64,000 bases of DNA from Meiothermus ruber DSM 1279 (GTDB taxonomy: Bacteria; Deinococcota; Deinococci; Deinococcales; Thermaceae), in the NCBI RefSeq assembly GCF_000024425.1, contig NC_013946.1, forward strand, positions 682,001 to 746,000, written 5' to 3'. Of the stretch, positions 10,678-18,738 are shown one piece after another (positions within the stretch are counted from its first letter, which is position 1; each line of letters opens with the position of its first letter). Made by a program: the position numbers and the translations under genes. A model generated the notes under the pieces. It had not been told where the DNA came from, made no database searches, and saw nothing but the letters and a program-made list of their open reading frames with translations.

Positions 10678-11541
10678 ATGAAGCGACTGATGGCAATGAG
10701 TCTGCTGGGGCTGGTGGCCTATGCCACGCCGGTACTGAACCCCCAGGGGATCATCGTCAACCCGGTGCCCACCGACCTCGAGGTGCAGACCTGGGTCGAC
10801 CGCGACCCCGCGGGCCTGGGCAATGCGACCTACTTCTTTGGCGACAGAATCAGGATTTACACCCGCGTCAACCAGAACGCCTATGTCTACCTGTTCAACA
10901 TCAACGCCGATGGGCAGATTGACCTGATCCTGCCCAATGCTTACAACCCCGGCAACTATTTGCGGGCGGGGGAGACCTATAGCTTCCCGGAACCTGGGGC
11001 GCGCTACGAGTTCACCATCAGCGGGCCCGCAGGAATAGATCAGGTTTTGGCAGTAGCCAGCCGCCAGCCGCTCTCGCTCGCGCAGATTGCCGATATTCGC
11101 AGCGGCCAGATGCGGGTGCAGGGGGCCAGCAACCTGGCCAGGGCGCTCTCGATTGTGGTCACCCCACTGCCCGACCGCGACTGGGTGAGCCATGCAGTGC
11201 GCTACAACGTGCAGCCCCGCCTGACGGTCAACCCGCAGCCCGTGGTGCCCAGGCCGCCCATCTACTTCATTTCTCCGGTGCCAGGGTACTGGGTGGCCTG
11301 GGAAGAGCGCGATGACACCGAGTACAGCGTGGCCTACCGCGGTGGCGATGTGGAGCAAATTTACAGCTACTACCACCGCGACCTGACCTCTAAAGGCTGG
11401 GTGAAGGTGCGCTTCAAGTCTAAAGGGGGCAAGAAGAACCTGGCTTACGAGGCGGAGTACCGCCGGGGTGGAGATAGGCTCGAGGTCAGGGTAGCCCCCC
11501 GTGGCGCCGAGATGATTGTCAGGCTGGAGTGGGGCAGGTAG
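10678..11541 (+). CDS. Exported DUF4384-domain protein
   Basis: A 287-residue secreted or periplasmic protein. A short signal peptide (MKRLMAMSLLGLVAYATP) is followed by a DUF4384-like domain at about residues 35-130, seen in VDRDPAGLGNATYFFGDRIRIYTRVNQNAYVYLFNINADGQIDLILPN; this beta-sandwich is typical of exported proteins of unknown role. The C-terminal half is basic and ends in beta-strand-like sequence (LEVRVAPRGAEMIVRLEW). The ribosome site AGGAGG lies 6 bases before the ATG. No neighbour points to a pathway; it stands alone between the tRNA unit and a terminator. Confidence 0.8.
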   Translation: MKRLMAMSLLGLVAYATPVLNPQGIIVNPVPTDLEVQTWVDRDPAGLGNATYFFGDRIRIYTRVNQNAYVYLFNINADGQIDLILPNAYNPGNYLRAGETYSFPEPGARYEFTISGPAGIDQVLAVASRQPLSLAQIADIRSGQMRVQGASNLARALSIVVTPLPDRDWVSHAVRYNVQPRLTVNPQPVVPRPPIYFISPVPGYWVAWEERDDTEYSVAYRGGDVEQIYSYYHRDLTSKGWVKVRFKSKGGKKNLAYEAEYRRGGDRLEVRVAPRGAEMIVRLEWGR

Positions 11542-11564
11542 CGCGCCCGGCCCCCACACCACAG

Positions 11565-11596
11565 GCCCCCGCTGGAGGCGCGGGGGCTTTGCTTTT
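11565..11596 (+). terminator. Intrinsic terminator after the DUF4384 gene
   Basis: GCCCCCGC pairs with GCGGGGGC (7-base loop), followed by TTTGCTTTT. The T-rich tail runs into the TATAAT box of the next small ORF. Confidence 0.82.
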
Positions 11597-11607
11597 ATAA
11601 TGACCCT
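11596..11607 (+). promoter_or_regulatory. TATAAT box for a leaderless small ORF
   Basis: TATAAT at 11596-11601 is followed by six bases and an ATG at 11608, the same spacing as at 9148. The -35 region is weak (TGGAGG at 17 bases). Confidence 0.5.
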
Positions 11608-11679
11608 ATGCACCCCTGGCTGGATATTCCAACCAAACAATTGCGCTTTGCCAGGGCCATTATTGCCGCGGGTAAATAG
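11608..11679 (+). CDS. 23-residue leaderless small ORF
   Basis: A short ORF encoding 23 residues (starting MHPWLDIPTKQLR, ending IIAAGK). It begins 6 bases after TATAAT and is followed 13 bases later by a hairpin with T-runs, so it forms a complete mini-transcription unit between the DUF4384 and Rieske genes. It could be a leader peptide controlling read-through into the Rieske gene, a stand-alone small protein, or a relic. The sequence is amphipathic and mildly basic. Supported only by signals and layout. Confidence 0.4.
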   Translation: MHPWLDIPTKQLRFARAIIAAGK

Positions 11680-11692
11680 AACCTCTTTTGCC

Positions 11693-11729
11693 CTCGTACA
11701 GTCGTGAGGCTGTACGGGTTTTGTCTTTT
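11693..11729 (+). terminator. Hairpin upstream of the Rieske gene (possible attenuator)
   Basis: CTCGTACAG pairs with CTGTACGGG (one G-U, loop TCGTGAGG), followed by TTTTGTCTTTT. It ends about 35 bases before the Rieske start codon, so it separates the small ORF from that gene. Confidence 0.65.
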
Positions 11730-11763
11730 GAGCCCCCGATTCCAAACGCCATAAGGAGCAAGC

Positions 11764-12852
11764 ATGAACAACTTTGAGGTTCACCCCGACATCGCCCAGG
11801 CCTCCACCCTTCCGGCCCGCTTCTACCAAGACCCCCAGGTATACGAAGCGGTCAAAGAAAAGGTGTTTGCCCGAAGCTGGCAGTGGGTGGGCGACACCGA
11901 CGATCTGAAGGCCCCCGGCACGGTCAAGCCCTTTACCCTGCTGGAAGGCTGCCTGGACGAGCCGCTGGTGCTAACCCGCGACCACCAGGATCAACTGCAC
12001 CTGCTCTCCAACGTCTGTACCCACCGGGGGATGCTGGTGGCTGAGACCGGCGACAACGCCCGCTACCTGCGCTGCCGCTACCACGGGCGGCGCTTTGGGC
12101 TGGACGGCTGCTTTCAGGCCATGCCGGAGTTCGAGGGGGTGGTGGGGTTCCCCAGCCCCAAGGACGACCTGCCCAGGGTGGCCTTCGAGACCTGGGGCCA
12201 GGGGAAGTTTTTGTTTGCCAGCCTGAACCCGCCGGTTTCGCTGCAAGAGGTGCTGCGCCCTGTGCAGGAGCGGGTGGGCTGGATGCCCTTTCGGGAGTTT
12301 TACTTCGAGCCTGCCCGCGCCCGTGACTACCTGGTGCGGGCCAACTGGGCGCTGTACTGCGACAACTACCTGGAAGGCTTCCACATCCCCTACATCCACG
12401 CCTCGCTCAATAGCGTGATTGACTACGGCAGCTACACCACCGAGGTCTACGACTGGTGCAACCTACAGCTCGGGGTGGCGGCCCCCGGCGAGCCTTGCTT
12501 CGACCTACCCAAAGACTCACCCGACCACGGCCAGCGCATCGCGGCTTACTACTACTGGGTTTTCCCCAACCTGATGCTGAACTTCTATCCCTGGGGCCTC
12601 TCGGTTAATGTGGTGCGCCCGCTGGGGCCCGAGCTCACCAAGGTCTCGTTTTTGCCCTATGTGTGGGATGCCAGCAAGCTGGAGGCCGGGGCTGGGGCCG
12701 CCCTCGACCGGGTGGAGCGCGAGGATGAGGTGGTGGTGGAGGCGGTGCAGAAGGGGGTCAAGTCGCGCTTCTACGACCGGGGGCGCTTTAGCGTCAAGCG
12801 GGAGCAGGGGGTGCACCATTTTCACCGGTTGCTGGCGCAGGCTTTAGGGTAG
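11764..12852 (+). CDS. Rieske-type non-heme iron oxygenase
   Basis: Oxygenase component (alpha-subunit type) of the ring-hydroxylating/choline-monooxygenase superfamily, 362 residues. The Rieske [2Fe-2S] motif is CTHRGM...CRYHG at about residues 86-107 (C-x-H and C-x2-H). The mononuclear iron site is shown by DNYLEGFHIPYIH at about residues 200-212, with two His and an upstream Asp. AAGGAGC precedes the ATG. No reductase or ferredoxin gene is adjacent, so the electron donor and substrate are unknown. The gene may be controlled by the hairpin upstream. Confidence 0.88.
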   Translation: MNNFEVHPDIAQASTLPARFYQDPQVYEAVKEKVFARSWQWVGDTDDLKAPGTVKPFTLLEGCLDEPLVLTRDHQDQLHLLSNVCTHRGMLVAETGDNARYLRCRYHGRRFGLDGCFQAMPEFEGVVGFPSPKDDLPRVAFETWGQGKFLFASLNPPVSLQEVLRPVQERVGWMPFREFYFEPARARDYLVRANWALYCDNYLEGFHIPYIHASLNSVIDYGSYTTEVYDWCNLQLGVAAPGEPCFDLPKDSPDHGQRIAAYYYWVFPNLMLNFYPWGLSVNVVRPLGPELTKVSFLPYVWDASKLEAGAGAALDRVEREDEVVVEAVQKGVKSRFYDRGRFSVKREQGVHHFHRLLAQALG

Positions 12853-12895
12853 TCGGAGCTGTCCTGGTATGATGAAGCAGCGTTTGGAGGAACCT

Positions 12896-13411
12896 ATGCA
12901 GCGACTGCTTGCTCTGCTCGTCTTGGTGATTGGTCTAGCCCTGGCCCAGGCCCCGGCCTACCCCGAGAACACCGTAGGGGTGGGTTTTGGGATTGGGCGT
13001 GGGCTGGTGGTACAGGGCAGCACGGGCCTGCCCTTCAGCCCGCTGGGAATCGACACGGGGCTGGATATGGAGGTCGTCGTACCCACCAGCTTTAATGCGC
13101 TGGAGGTCTGGGCGCTGTTCAAGGCCAACCTGCTGCCGGCCCTGACGGTGGCCGATCTTTCGCTCTCGGCGGGCCTGGGGCTGGATATGAGCTTTAACAC
13201 GGTTGGGAGCATTTTTGGTGTCCATCTGGGGCCGGTGGCCAGCCTCGAGATTCCCGGTGGGGCCATCTCGGGCTATGTGGGGCTGGGTATTGAAGGAGGG
13301 TTTAACCTGGCCTATGGCCTGGCCGGGCGGCTGTACCTTGACCCGGTGGCCCTCGAGGTGGGCCTTTCCGACCGCTACCCCTTCAAAATTGCCCTGCTCT
13401 ATCTGTGGTAA
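12896..13411 (+). CDS. Small exported protein, probably an outer-membrane barrel
   Basis: I chose the ATG at 12896 (171 residues) because TTGGAGG precedes it and a signal peptide ending ALAQAPA starts there. The mature part is almost all alternating hydrophobic/small residues with many Gly, as in VGVGFGIGRGLVVQG and ISGYVGLGIEGGFNLAYGLAGRLYLD, and ends in an aromatic strand (IALLYLW), like small outer-membrane beta-barrels. No family is recognised. It starts 43 bases after the Rieske gene with a TATGAT box in the gap, so it may have its own promoter. Confidence 0.65.
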   Translation: MQRLLALLVLVIGLALAQAPAYPENTVGVGFGIGRGLVVQGSTGLPFSPLGIDTGLDMEVVVPTSFNALEVWALFKANLLPALTVADLSLSAGLGLDMSFNTVGSIFGVHLGPVASLEIPGGAISGYVGLGIEGGFNLAYGLAGRLYLDPVALEVGLSDRYPFKIALLYLW

Positions 13412-13479
13412 CAGAGGCATAATCTACCCAGGGCTTTGAGGCCTTGAGCACACGGGGCAAGGTGGGCCGCAGTACACCC

Positions 13480-15006
13480 ATGCGCTGGATTGGAGCTCTG
13501 GTGGTTTTGCTGGGCACGGCCTGGGGGCACTCGGTTTTTGTGCTCACCCCCCAGGGGCGCCTTCAGGGTGGCTACAACCAGCAGGCCCGGGTGGCCTACT
13601 TTCTGGGCATCCCCTATGCCAGGGCCGAGCGCTGGAAAGCCCCGCAGCCGGTGATGCGCCTCGAGGGGGTGTTCCAAGCCACCCAGCCGGGCCCGGCCTG
13701 CCCCCAGCGCGGGGTCTTCACCACCCGCCTGGGGGGCTACCTCCCGCCCCAGAGCGAAGACTGCCTGAACCTGGGGGTCTGGATGCCCATGGCCGCCCCC
13801 CCGCCCGAGGGCTACCCGGTGATGGTCTTTATTCACGGGGGCAGCTACACCGGCGGTAGCTGGGCCGAGCCCCTCTACGACGGCACCTCGCTGGCCTCGC
13901 AGGGGGTGGTGGTGGTGGGGTTCAACTACCGGCTGGGCTCGCTGGGCTGGCTGGCCCTGCCCGCGCTGCAACAGGAAGACCCCCACGGCTCCACCGGCAA
14001 CTACGGGCTCTTGGACATGCTCGAGGCCCTGCGCTGGGTGCGGCGCAATATCGCCGCCTTCGGGGGCAACCCCGACAACGTAACCCTCTTCGGGCAGTCG
14101 GCGGGGGGGATGGCGGTCTGCACCCTGCTGGCCGCCCCGGCGGCCCGGGGCCTCTTCTACAAGGCCATTGTTCAGTCGGGGGGGTGCGAGTACGTGCGCA
14201 CCCTGGAGCAGGGCCTGGCCTGGGGCGTCCGCTGGGCTGCTCAGATGGGGTGTGAGGCGGGCGATCTGGCCTGTTTGCGCCGGATTCCTTTAGAGCGCCT
14301 CTTTCCCCCCGAAGACCGCAGCATCGGGGCGCTCTTGCAAAGGGTCGAGGCCGGGGAGTTTGCCGAAGTGCCCTGGAAGCCCCATCTGGACGGGGTCTGG
14401 TTGCACAAAATACCCCTCCAGGCCTTGAGAGAGGGAGATGCGGCGGGCGTTCCTCTGGTGGTTGGGGCCACCGCCCAGGAGACCTGGGGGGAGCGTTTTG
14501 TGGGCCCTGCGGACTGGGCGGGGTTTGCCCGGCGCGTGGAGGAAAAGCTGCCGGGGCAGGGGGCTCGAGCCGAGCAGCTTTACCGGGCCCGCACCGCTTT
14601 CCCCGCCGAGGCCTGGGCCTACTTCCAGACCGACCGGATTCTGCTCTGCCCCACGCTGGCCGCTGGGGTTGCCCAGGCCCCTCACGCGCCCAGCTACAGC
14701 TACCTGGTGGACTGGGCCTCGCCGGTGCTCGAGGGGCTGGGCAGCTTCCACGGGATTGAGCTGCCCCTGCTGTTTGGCACTGAGGCGAGCTGGCCCGCGC
14801 TGGCGCTGTTCCTGACCCAGGAAGCCCTGGAAAGCTCCCGCCCCCTGGCCCGGGCCTTGCAGGCCCAGTGGATCAACTTTGCTCGCACTGGTGCGCCTTT
14901 TTTGCTGGGCTGGCCCGAGACCAGGGCCGGCTATGCGATGGGCTTTTCCGCCCAGCCGGGCCGCATCCCCGACCCCTACCCCGAACGCTGTGGGTTGTTC
15001 CGCTAG
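13480..15006 (+). CDS. Secreted type-B carboxylesterase
   Basis: Alpha/beta-hydrolase of the carboxylesterase/lipase type B family, likely exported; it hydrolyses carboxylic esters. I chose the ATG at 13480 because a signal peptide ([16 protein letters not shown]) begins there; a TTG at 13444 is possible. Landmarks are the oxyanion-hole motif [12 protein letters not shown], the nucleophile elbow GQSAGG (GESAGG in most relatives) and the active-site His in [12 protein letters not shown]. The EDCLNLGVW motif is typical of the family. Length is about 508 residues. The natural substrate is unknown. Confidence 0.85.
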   Translation: MRWIGALVVLLGTAWGHSVFVLTPQGRLQGGYNQQARVAYFLGIPYARAERWKAPQPVMRLEGVFQATQPGPACPQRGVFTTRLGGYLPPQSEDCLNLGVWMPMAAPPPEGYPVMVFIHGGSYTGGSWAEPLYDGTSLASQGVVVVGFNYRLGSLGWLALPALQQEDPHGSTGNYGLLDMLEALRWVRRNIAAFGGNPDNVTLFGQSAGGMAVCTLLAAPAARGLFYKAIVQSGGCEYVRTLEQGLAWGVRWAAQMGCEAGDLACLRRIPLERLFPPEDRSIGALLQRVEAGEFAEVPWKPHLDGVWLHKIPLQALREGDAAGVPLVVGATAQETWGERFVGPADWAGFARRVEEKLPGQGARAEQLYRARTAFPAEAWAYFQTDRILLCPTLAAGVAQAPHAPSYSYLVDWASPVLEGLGSFHGIELPLLFGTEASWPALALFLTQEALESSRPLARALQAQWINFARTGAPFLLGWPETRAGYAMGFSAQPGRIPDPYPERCGLFR

Positions 15007-15029
15007 GCCCAAGCGAATAGCATAGAAGG

Positions 15030-15680
15030 GTGCCGGTGCTCCAGGTTTCCGCTGCTGATCAGTACCTTATTGCCAGCGGCGATACACCGTTGCTCGAGGT
15101 CTGGGCGGCCCTGCCCAAAGGGCTGTTTCCGCCCTTTCCCCCGGTGGAGCTGCCGGGGGGCCTGGACGGCCTGCTCAAGCGCGGCGGTTTTGCCCAGACT
15201 TTTTTTATGGGCAGCGAGGTGCTGGGACTCAGGTTTAAGTCGCCCAAGGGCCAGATTATACGAGCCGGTGGCCTCACTGTAAAAAACGTGCAGGGCTACG
15301 ACCTGGTGCGCCCCTTTGTGGGCAGTTTTGGGGCGCTGGGGGATGTGCTCGAGGTCACCCTGCGCCTGCGCCCTGGGCGGGCCTCGGTGTTTCTGCGCCG
15401 AACGGGTGAGTTTTCCATCCCCACCATCCAGCCCCGTTTCTTATGGCAGGCGCTGGCCCACACCTACGCTTTTCACTTCGGGCATCCCCTTGAGGTTCAG
15501 CACTTCGCGGAAACCTTTGGCGGAGAGAGCGTACAGGGGCTGCTGGACTATACCGGGCTGTTCCCCGAGGGTATGGGGGTGGGGCCGGGCAGCCTGCGCG
15601 ATCTGCGCTTTAGCTGGGCCAACGGTGGGGCCCGGCCCGAGCTGCCCGTGGCCTTCCGGCGCCTGGCGGAGGCGATTTAG
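15030..15680 (+). CDS. GlcE-like FAD-binding protein, short form
   Basis: Similar to glycolate oxidase subunit GlcE of the FAD-binding VAO fold. The clearest motif is [37 protein letters not shown] at about residues 80-115, where family members contact FAD. At 216 residues it is much shorter than GlcE (about 350), and the N-terminal FAD pyrophosphate loop is not visible, so it may be a divergent or degenerate member. It begins with GTG at 15030, and its stop is 6 bases before the next gene, suggesting co-transcription. Confidence 0.65.
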   Translation: MPVLQVSAADQYLIASGDTPLLEVWAALPKGLFPPFPPVELPGGLDGLLKRGGFAQTFFMGSEVLGLRFKSPKGQIIRAGGLTVKNVQGYDLVRPFVGSFGALGDVLEVTLRLRPGRASVFLRRTGEFSIPTIQPRFLWQALAHTYAFHFGHPLEVQHFAETFGGESVQGLLDYTGLFPEGMGVGPGSLRDLRFSWANGGARPELPVAFRRLAEAI

Positions 15681-15686
15681 AAACCC

Positions 15687-16547
15687 ATGAGACCCAAATT
15701 TACTGTTCCCGATCATCTGAAGCCCTACCAGCGCCGGATGAGCGCCAACGGGGTGGGGCTGCACCTCTACGACTCGGGGCTGGCCCAGGCCCCAGACCCC
15801 ACCTTTTTGCTGATCCATGGCCTGGGCGACGAGGCCGATAGCTGGCGCAAGGTGTTCCCGCTGCTGACCGGACAGGGCCGGGTGGTGGCCCCCGACCTGC
15901 CGGGGTTTGGCCGTTCGGAGCACCCCCGGCGGGCCTACACCCTCAACTTTTTTGCCGATACAATGGCCGCCCTGCTGGAGAACCTGAAGGTTTCGCAGGC
16001 CGTCCTGGTGGGCAGCTCGATGGGGGCCGCGGTGGCCCTGCGGCTGGCCCAGCGGCGCGCCGACCTGGTGTCGCGGCTGGTGCTGGTGGGGGGGCCGCCG
16101 GTGCGGGGTCGGCTCAACCGGGTGCAGCTCATGTTCTTGATACCGGGCCAGGGCGAAAAGCTATACAACAGCTTCCGCCGCTCACAGGAGGCCGCTTTTG
16201 AGAGCCTGCGGCCCTACTATGCCAGCCTGGAGGCGTTGCCGCCGGAAGACCGCCAGTTTTTGCGGGAGCGGGTCTGGGATCGGGTCTGGAGCGACGACCA
16301 GCGGCGGGCCTACTTCTCCACCTTCCGCTGGATGGCGCTGGAGAGCCTGCTGGGCCGGGCCCGCTTAGGCCAGGTAAAAACCCCTACGCTGCTGGTTTGG
16401 GGCGAGCAGGACGCGGTAATTCCCCTCGAGGCCGCCAAAACTCTGCAAAGCTGGATGCCGGGCTCGCAGCTTCAGGTGATCCCCGGCTGCGGCCACCTGC
16501 CCCAGCAGGAAAAACCCCTCGAGCTCACCCGGCTTATTTTGCAGTAG
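15687..16547 (+). CDS. Alpha/beta-hydrolase
   Basis: A 286-residue hydrolase of the alpha/beta fold. The oxyanion motif is LLIHGLGDEADSW, the nucleophile elbow VGSSMGAAVAL, the acid GEQDAVIP and the His GCGHLPQQEKP, so the catalytic triad is complete. Such proteins hydrolyse esters, lactones or C-C bonds; the substrate cannot be told from sequence. Its last 14 bases overlap the convergent regulator gene on the other strand. Confidence 0.85.
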   Translation: MRPKFTVPDHLKPYQRRMSANGVGLHLYDSGLAQAPDPTFLLIHGLGDEADSWRKVFPLLTGQGRVVAPDLPGFGRSEHPRRAYTLNFFADTMAALLENLKVSQAVLVGSSMGAAVALRLAQRRADLVSRLVLVGGPPVRGRLNRVQLMFLIPGQGEKLYNSFRRSQEAAFESLRPYYASLEALPPEDRQFLRERVWDRVWSDDQRRAYFSTFRWMALESLLGRARLGQVKTPTLLVWGEQDAVIPLEAAKTLQSWMPGSQLQVIPGCGHLPQQEKPLELTRLILQ

Positions 16548-16932
16548 CAGCCTGGCAGGCCGGGCAGAGGCCTTGGTACTCGACCTGCACGTCTTCAATT
16601 ACAAAGGCGGGGTACTTGGCCTTGACCTCGCTCAGCAGGTCGGGCAGCGGGTGCACGATGTCAAAGAAGCGGTTGCACTTGCGGCAGACCATGTGCAGGT
16701 GGCCGTCCAGGTTGGCCTCGTAGCGCAGGGCCTCCCCGGGTCGGGCCAGGGGCACCAGGTAGCCCTCCTCGGTGAGCGCGTCCAGGGTGCGGTACACCGT
16801 GCCCAGGCTGATGCTGGGTACCTGCTTGCGCACTTCAGCATAGACCCAAGCAGCATCGGGGTGGTGGCCCTTGGCACTGCGAACCACCTCGAGCACGGCT
16901 TTGCGCTGCTTGGTTAGGCGTTTCATTCTCAT
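16534..16932 (-). CDS. Fur/PerR-family metalloregulator
   Basis: A 132-residue DNA-binding repressor of the Fur superfamily. The winged helix is seen in TKQRKAVLEVVRSAKGHHPDAAWVYAEVRK and SISLGTVYRTLDALTEEGYL, the metal site in DGHLHMVCRKCNRFFDIV, and a structural Zn site is completed by CPAC near the C-terminus. The short form and CxxC pairs fit PerR (peroxide sensing) better than Fur, but this is not certain. A palindrome lies about 50 bases upstream of the start and may be its own operator. Confidence 0.88.
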   Translation of the reverse strand: MRMKRLTKQRKAVLEVVRSAKGHHPDAAWVYAEVRKQVPSISLGTVYRTLDALTEEGYLVPLARPGEALRYEANLDGHLHMVCRKCNRFFDIVHPLPDLLSEVKAKYPAFVIEDVQVEYQGLCPACQAATAK

Positions 16933-16979
16933 AGCGGTTCTTCAGGGATGGGTCGGGGCGTGTGCGAAATCCCGACTAT

Positions 16980-16993
16980 TAAACTCAAGTTTA
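16980..16993. promoter_or_regulatory. Palindrome upstream of the Fur/PerR gene
   Basis: TAAACT-CA-AGTTTA is a perfect 6-bp inverted repeat in an AT-rich patch between the hemC stop and the regulator start. Fur-family repressors often bind such AT-rich palindromes and control their own gene; that role is inferred. Confidence 0.5.
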
Positions 16994-17035
16994 CAACAAA
17001 ACCCCTGGGGAAATTAAGCCGGCGCACAAAATGGC

Positions 17036-17935
17036 TCAGTGTTGCGGTGCAGGTACTGCGCTCAGCAGTTCCCGCCCCCCTTCGGCCAGCAAGTCCTGGG
17101 CCAGGTCGTGGCCCAGCTCGGCGGCTTCTTCGGCGTCGCCCTCGATCTCGGCCCGGATGAGTTCGTGGCCGTCGGGTGAGGCCACCACCCCTTGCAGCAG
17201 CAGGGTGTCGTCGCCCTCGAGGGTCGCCAGCGCGGCGGCAGCGCACCCGTCGCCCGCGCCCAGGGCCCTTAAGAAGGCCCGCTCGGCCGTTGTCCGGACG
17301 AAGGAGGCTCGGTGGTTGAGGCTGTAGGCCAGCTCCTCGGCCCAGTCGTCGCCCTGGCGCACCTCGAGGCCCAGGGCCCCCTGGCCGGGCGCGGGCAGCA
17401 TGACCTCGGGGTCTATAAGCTGGTCGATGCGGTTTCTCAAGTCCAGCCGCAGCAGGCTGGCCGCTCCGATGATCATGGCGTCGTACTCACCGGTGCCGAG
17501 GGCGCTCAGCCGGTCGTCCACATCGCCCTCGAGGTCGCACACATTCAGGTCGGGGCGGTGGGCCAGCAACTGGGCCTTGCGCCGCAGGCTGTTGACCCCC
17601 ACCACGGCCCCTTTGGGCAGATCCTCCAGGCGTTTGGCGCTGCGCCCGACCAGGGCCTCGCGGGGCTCCATGCGCTTGGGCACCGCCACCAGCCGGAGGC
17701 CGGGTGCTTCCTGGGTGGGTAGGTATTTGAGCGAATACACAGCAATATCCACTTCTCGCTTACCGAGGGCCTGTCGCAAGGCTTCAGCGGCGCTCTGCTC
17801 GGAGGCGCTTTTGGACTGTATGGTACGTATTTTGAACTCGGTTTCGGGCCAGTTCTCTTTGAGGCGTTCCACCACCCAGCGGGTCTGGGCTTGCGCCAGC
17901 AGGCTCGCCCGGGCCCCTATTACGATGACGCGCAT
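17036..17935 (-). CDS. hemC: Divergent porphobilinogen deaminase (hydroxymethylbilane synthase)
   Basis: Matches HemC over its full length (299 residues from the ATG at 17935). This enzyme joins four porphobilinogens into hydroxymethylbilane, the tetrapyrrole precursor of heme. Shared landmarks are [63 protein letters not shown] and [16 protein letters not shown]. Several near-universal residues differ: the catalytic Asp of HSxKD is Tyr71, the His is Tyr67, and the Arg of RGNV is Glu136. A Cys (Cys231) is near the cofactor-attachment position but the GGCQVPIG motif is gone. It may be a weak enzyme or a paralogue with another role. Confidence 0.8.
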   Translation of the reverse strand: MRVIVIGARASLLAQAQTRWVVERLKENWPETEFKIRTIQSKSASEQSAAEALRQALGKREVDIAVYSLKYLPTQEAPGLRLVAVPKRMEPREALVGRSAKRLEDLPKGAVVGVNSLRRKAQLLAHRPDLNVCDLEGDVDDRLSALGTGEYDAMIIGAASLLRLDLRNRIDQLIDPEVMLPAPGQGALGLEVRQGDDWAEELAYSLNHRASFVRTTAERAFLRALGAGDGCAAAALATLEGDDTLLLQGVVASPDGHELIRAEIEGDAEEAAELGHDLAQDLLAEGGRELLSAVPAPQH

Positions 17936-17988
17936 AACGCCCAATATATTAGCCGGAAATTGCCCGCGGTGGTATGCGCAGCGGGCCT

Positions 17989-18231
17989 TTAGGGGCGGTA
18001 TGGCGGGGGGATACAGTCCGCCTCGAGCTCGAAATCGCCCTCCACGGCCCTGGCTTTGCCCGCTTGGGCCAGCAAATGCAGGGTTTGGCTGACATACTGC
18101 TGCACCCGCCGCAGCGGGAGGGTCTCGACGGCCAGCTCGGGGCGGTGCAGCTTGAGGAAGGCCCGGTGGAAAGCGGGCAGCTCGTTCAGCGGGAGAGCAG
18201 CCTCGAGGGCGCTCCAGCGCACGGTGCTCAT
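17989..18231 (-). CDS. Small hypothetical protein
   Basis: An 80-residue ORF starting [29 protein letters not shown] on the same strand and 53 bases upstream of hemC. It is predicted helical, without signal peptide or membrane helix. No family is recognised. The steady same-strand order with hemC and the exported protein upstream favours a real gene. Confidence 0.5.
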   Translation of the reverse strand: MSTVRWSALEAALPLNELPAFHRAFLKLHRPELAVETLPLRRVQQYVSQTLHLLAQAGKARAVEGDFELEADCIPPPYRP

Positions 18232-18264
18232 GAGGGCCAGCCTGTTCGCATAGCCAGCCCCGCC

Positions 18265-18693
18265 CTACCTGGCAACCCCGAAAGCAAAGACCAGCTCGTC
18301 GCCCTTGCGCACCACAAACAGAAGGGCGGCCCTGCCGGTCTCGTCCCGCAGGTTGTAGCGGGTGCGCACCTCACCTGCTACCTGGGTTTCCTGCTGATTT
18401 TCCACGAAGTAGCCAGCGGCGGCAAAGCCGGTCAGAATCTGCTGAACGAAGCCGGGTTGCAGCCGGGCCGCCACACCCCGGGCCGCGTAGACCTCCAGGT
18501 TGAACCGGCTGGCATCGGGGATGCGGGCCACAATGGCCTCACTGCCGCGCCCGGCCTTGAAGGAGCCCGAGGGAAAGCGCACGCTGGCATCCAGGCTGGA
18601 GGTGATGGCCGCCACCGCGGTCACCTCGACCAGGGTCTGGGCCAGGGCCGGAGCGCCCAGCAGGAGCAGCAAGCCAAGCAAAAGGGTCTTCAT
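18265..18693 (-). CDS. Small exported protein
   Basis: 142 residues with a clear signal peptide ([19 protein letters not shown]). The mature part looks like one alpha/beta domain with the strands [24 protein letters not shown] and [20 protein letters not shown] do not recognise the family. It lies in a run of minus-strand genes downstream of the UbiD gene. Confidence 0.65.
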   Translation of the reverse strand: MKTLLLGLLLLLGAPALAQTLVEVTAVAAITSSLDASVRFPSGSFKAGRGSEAIVARIPDASRFNLEVYAARGVAARLQPGFVQQILTGFAAAGYFVENQQETQVAGEVRTRYNLRDETGRAALLFVVRKGDELVFAFGVAR

Positions 18694-18738
18694 GCCTCGA
18701 GCATATCGGCGAGCAGCGGGGCTGCTGGGTTATTTGCC

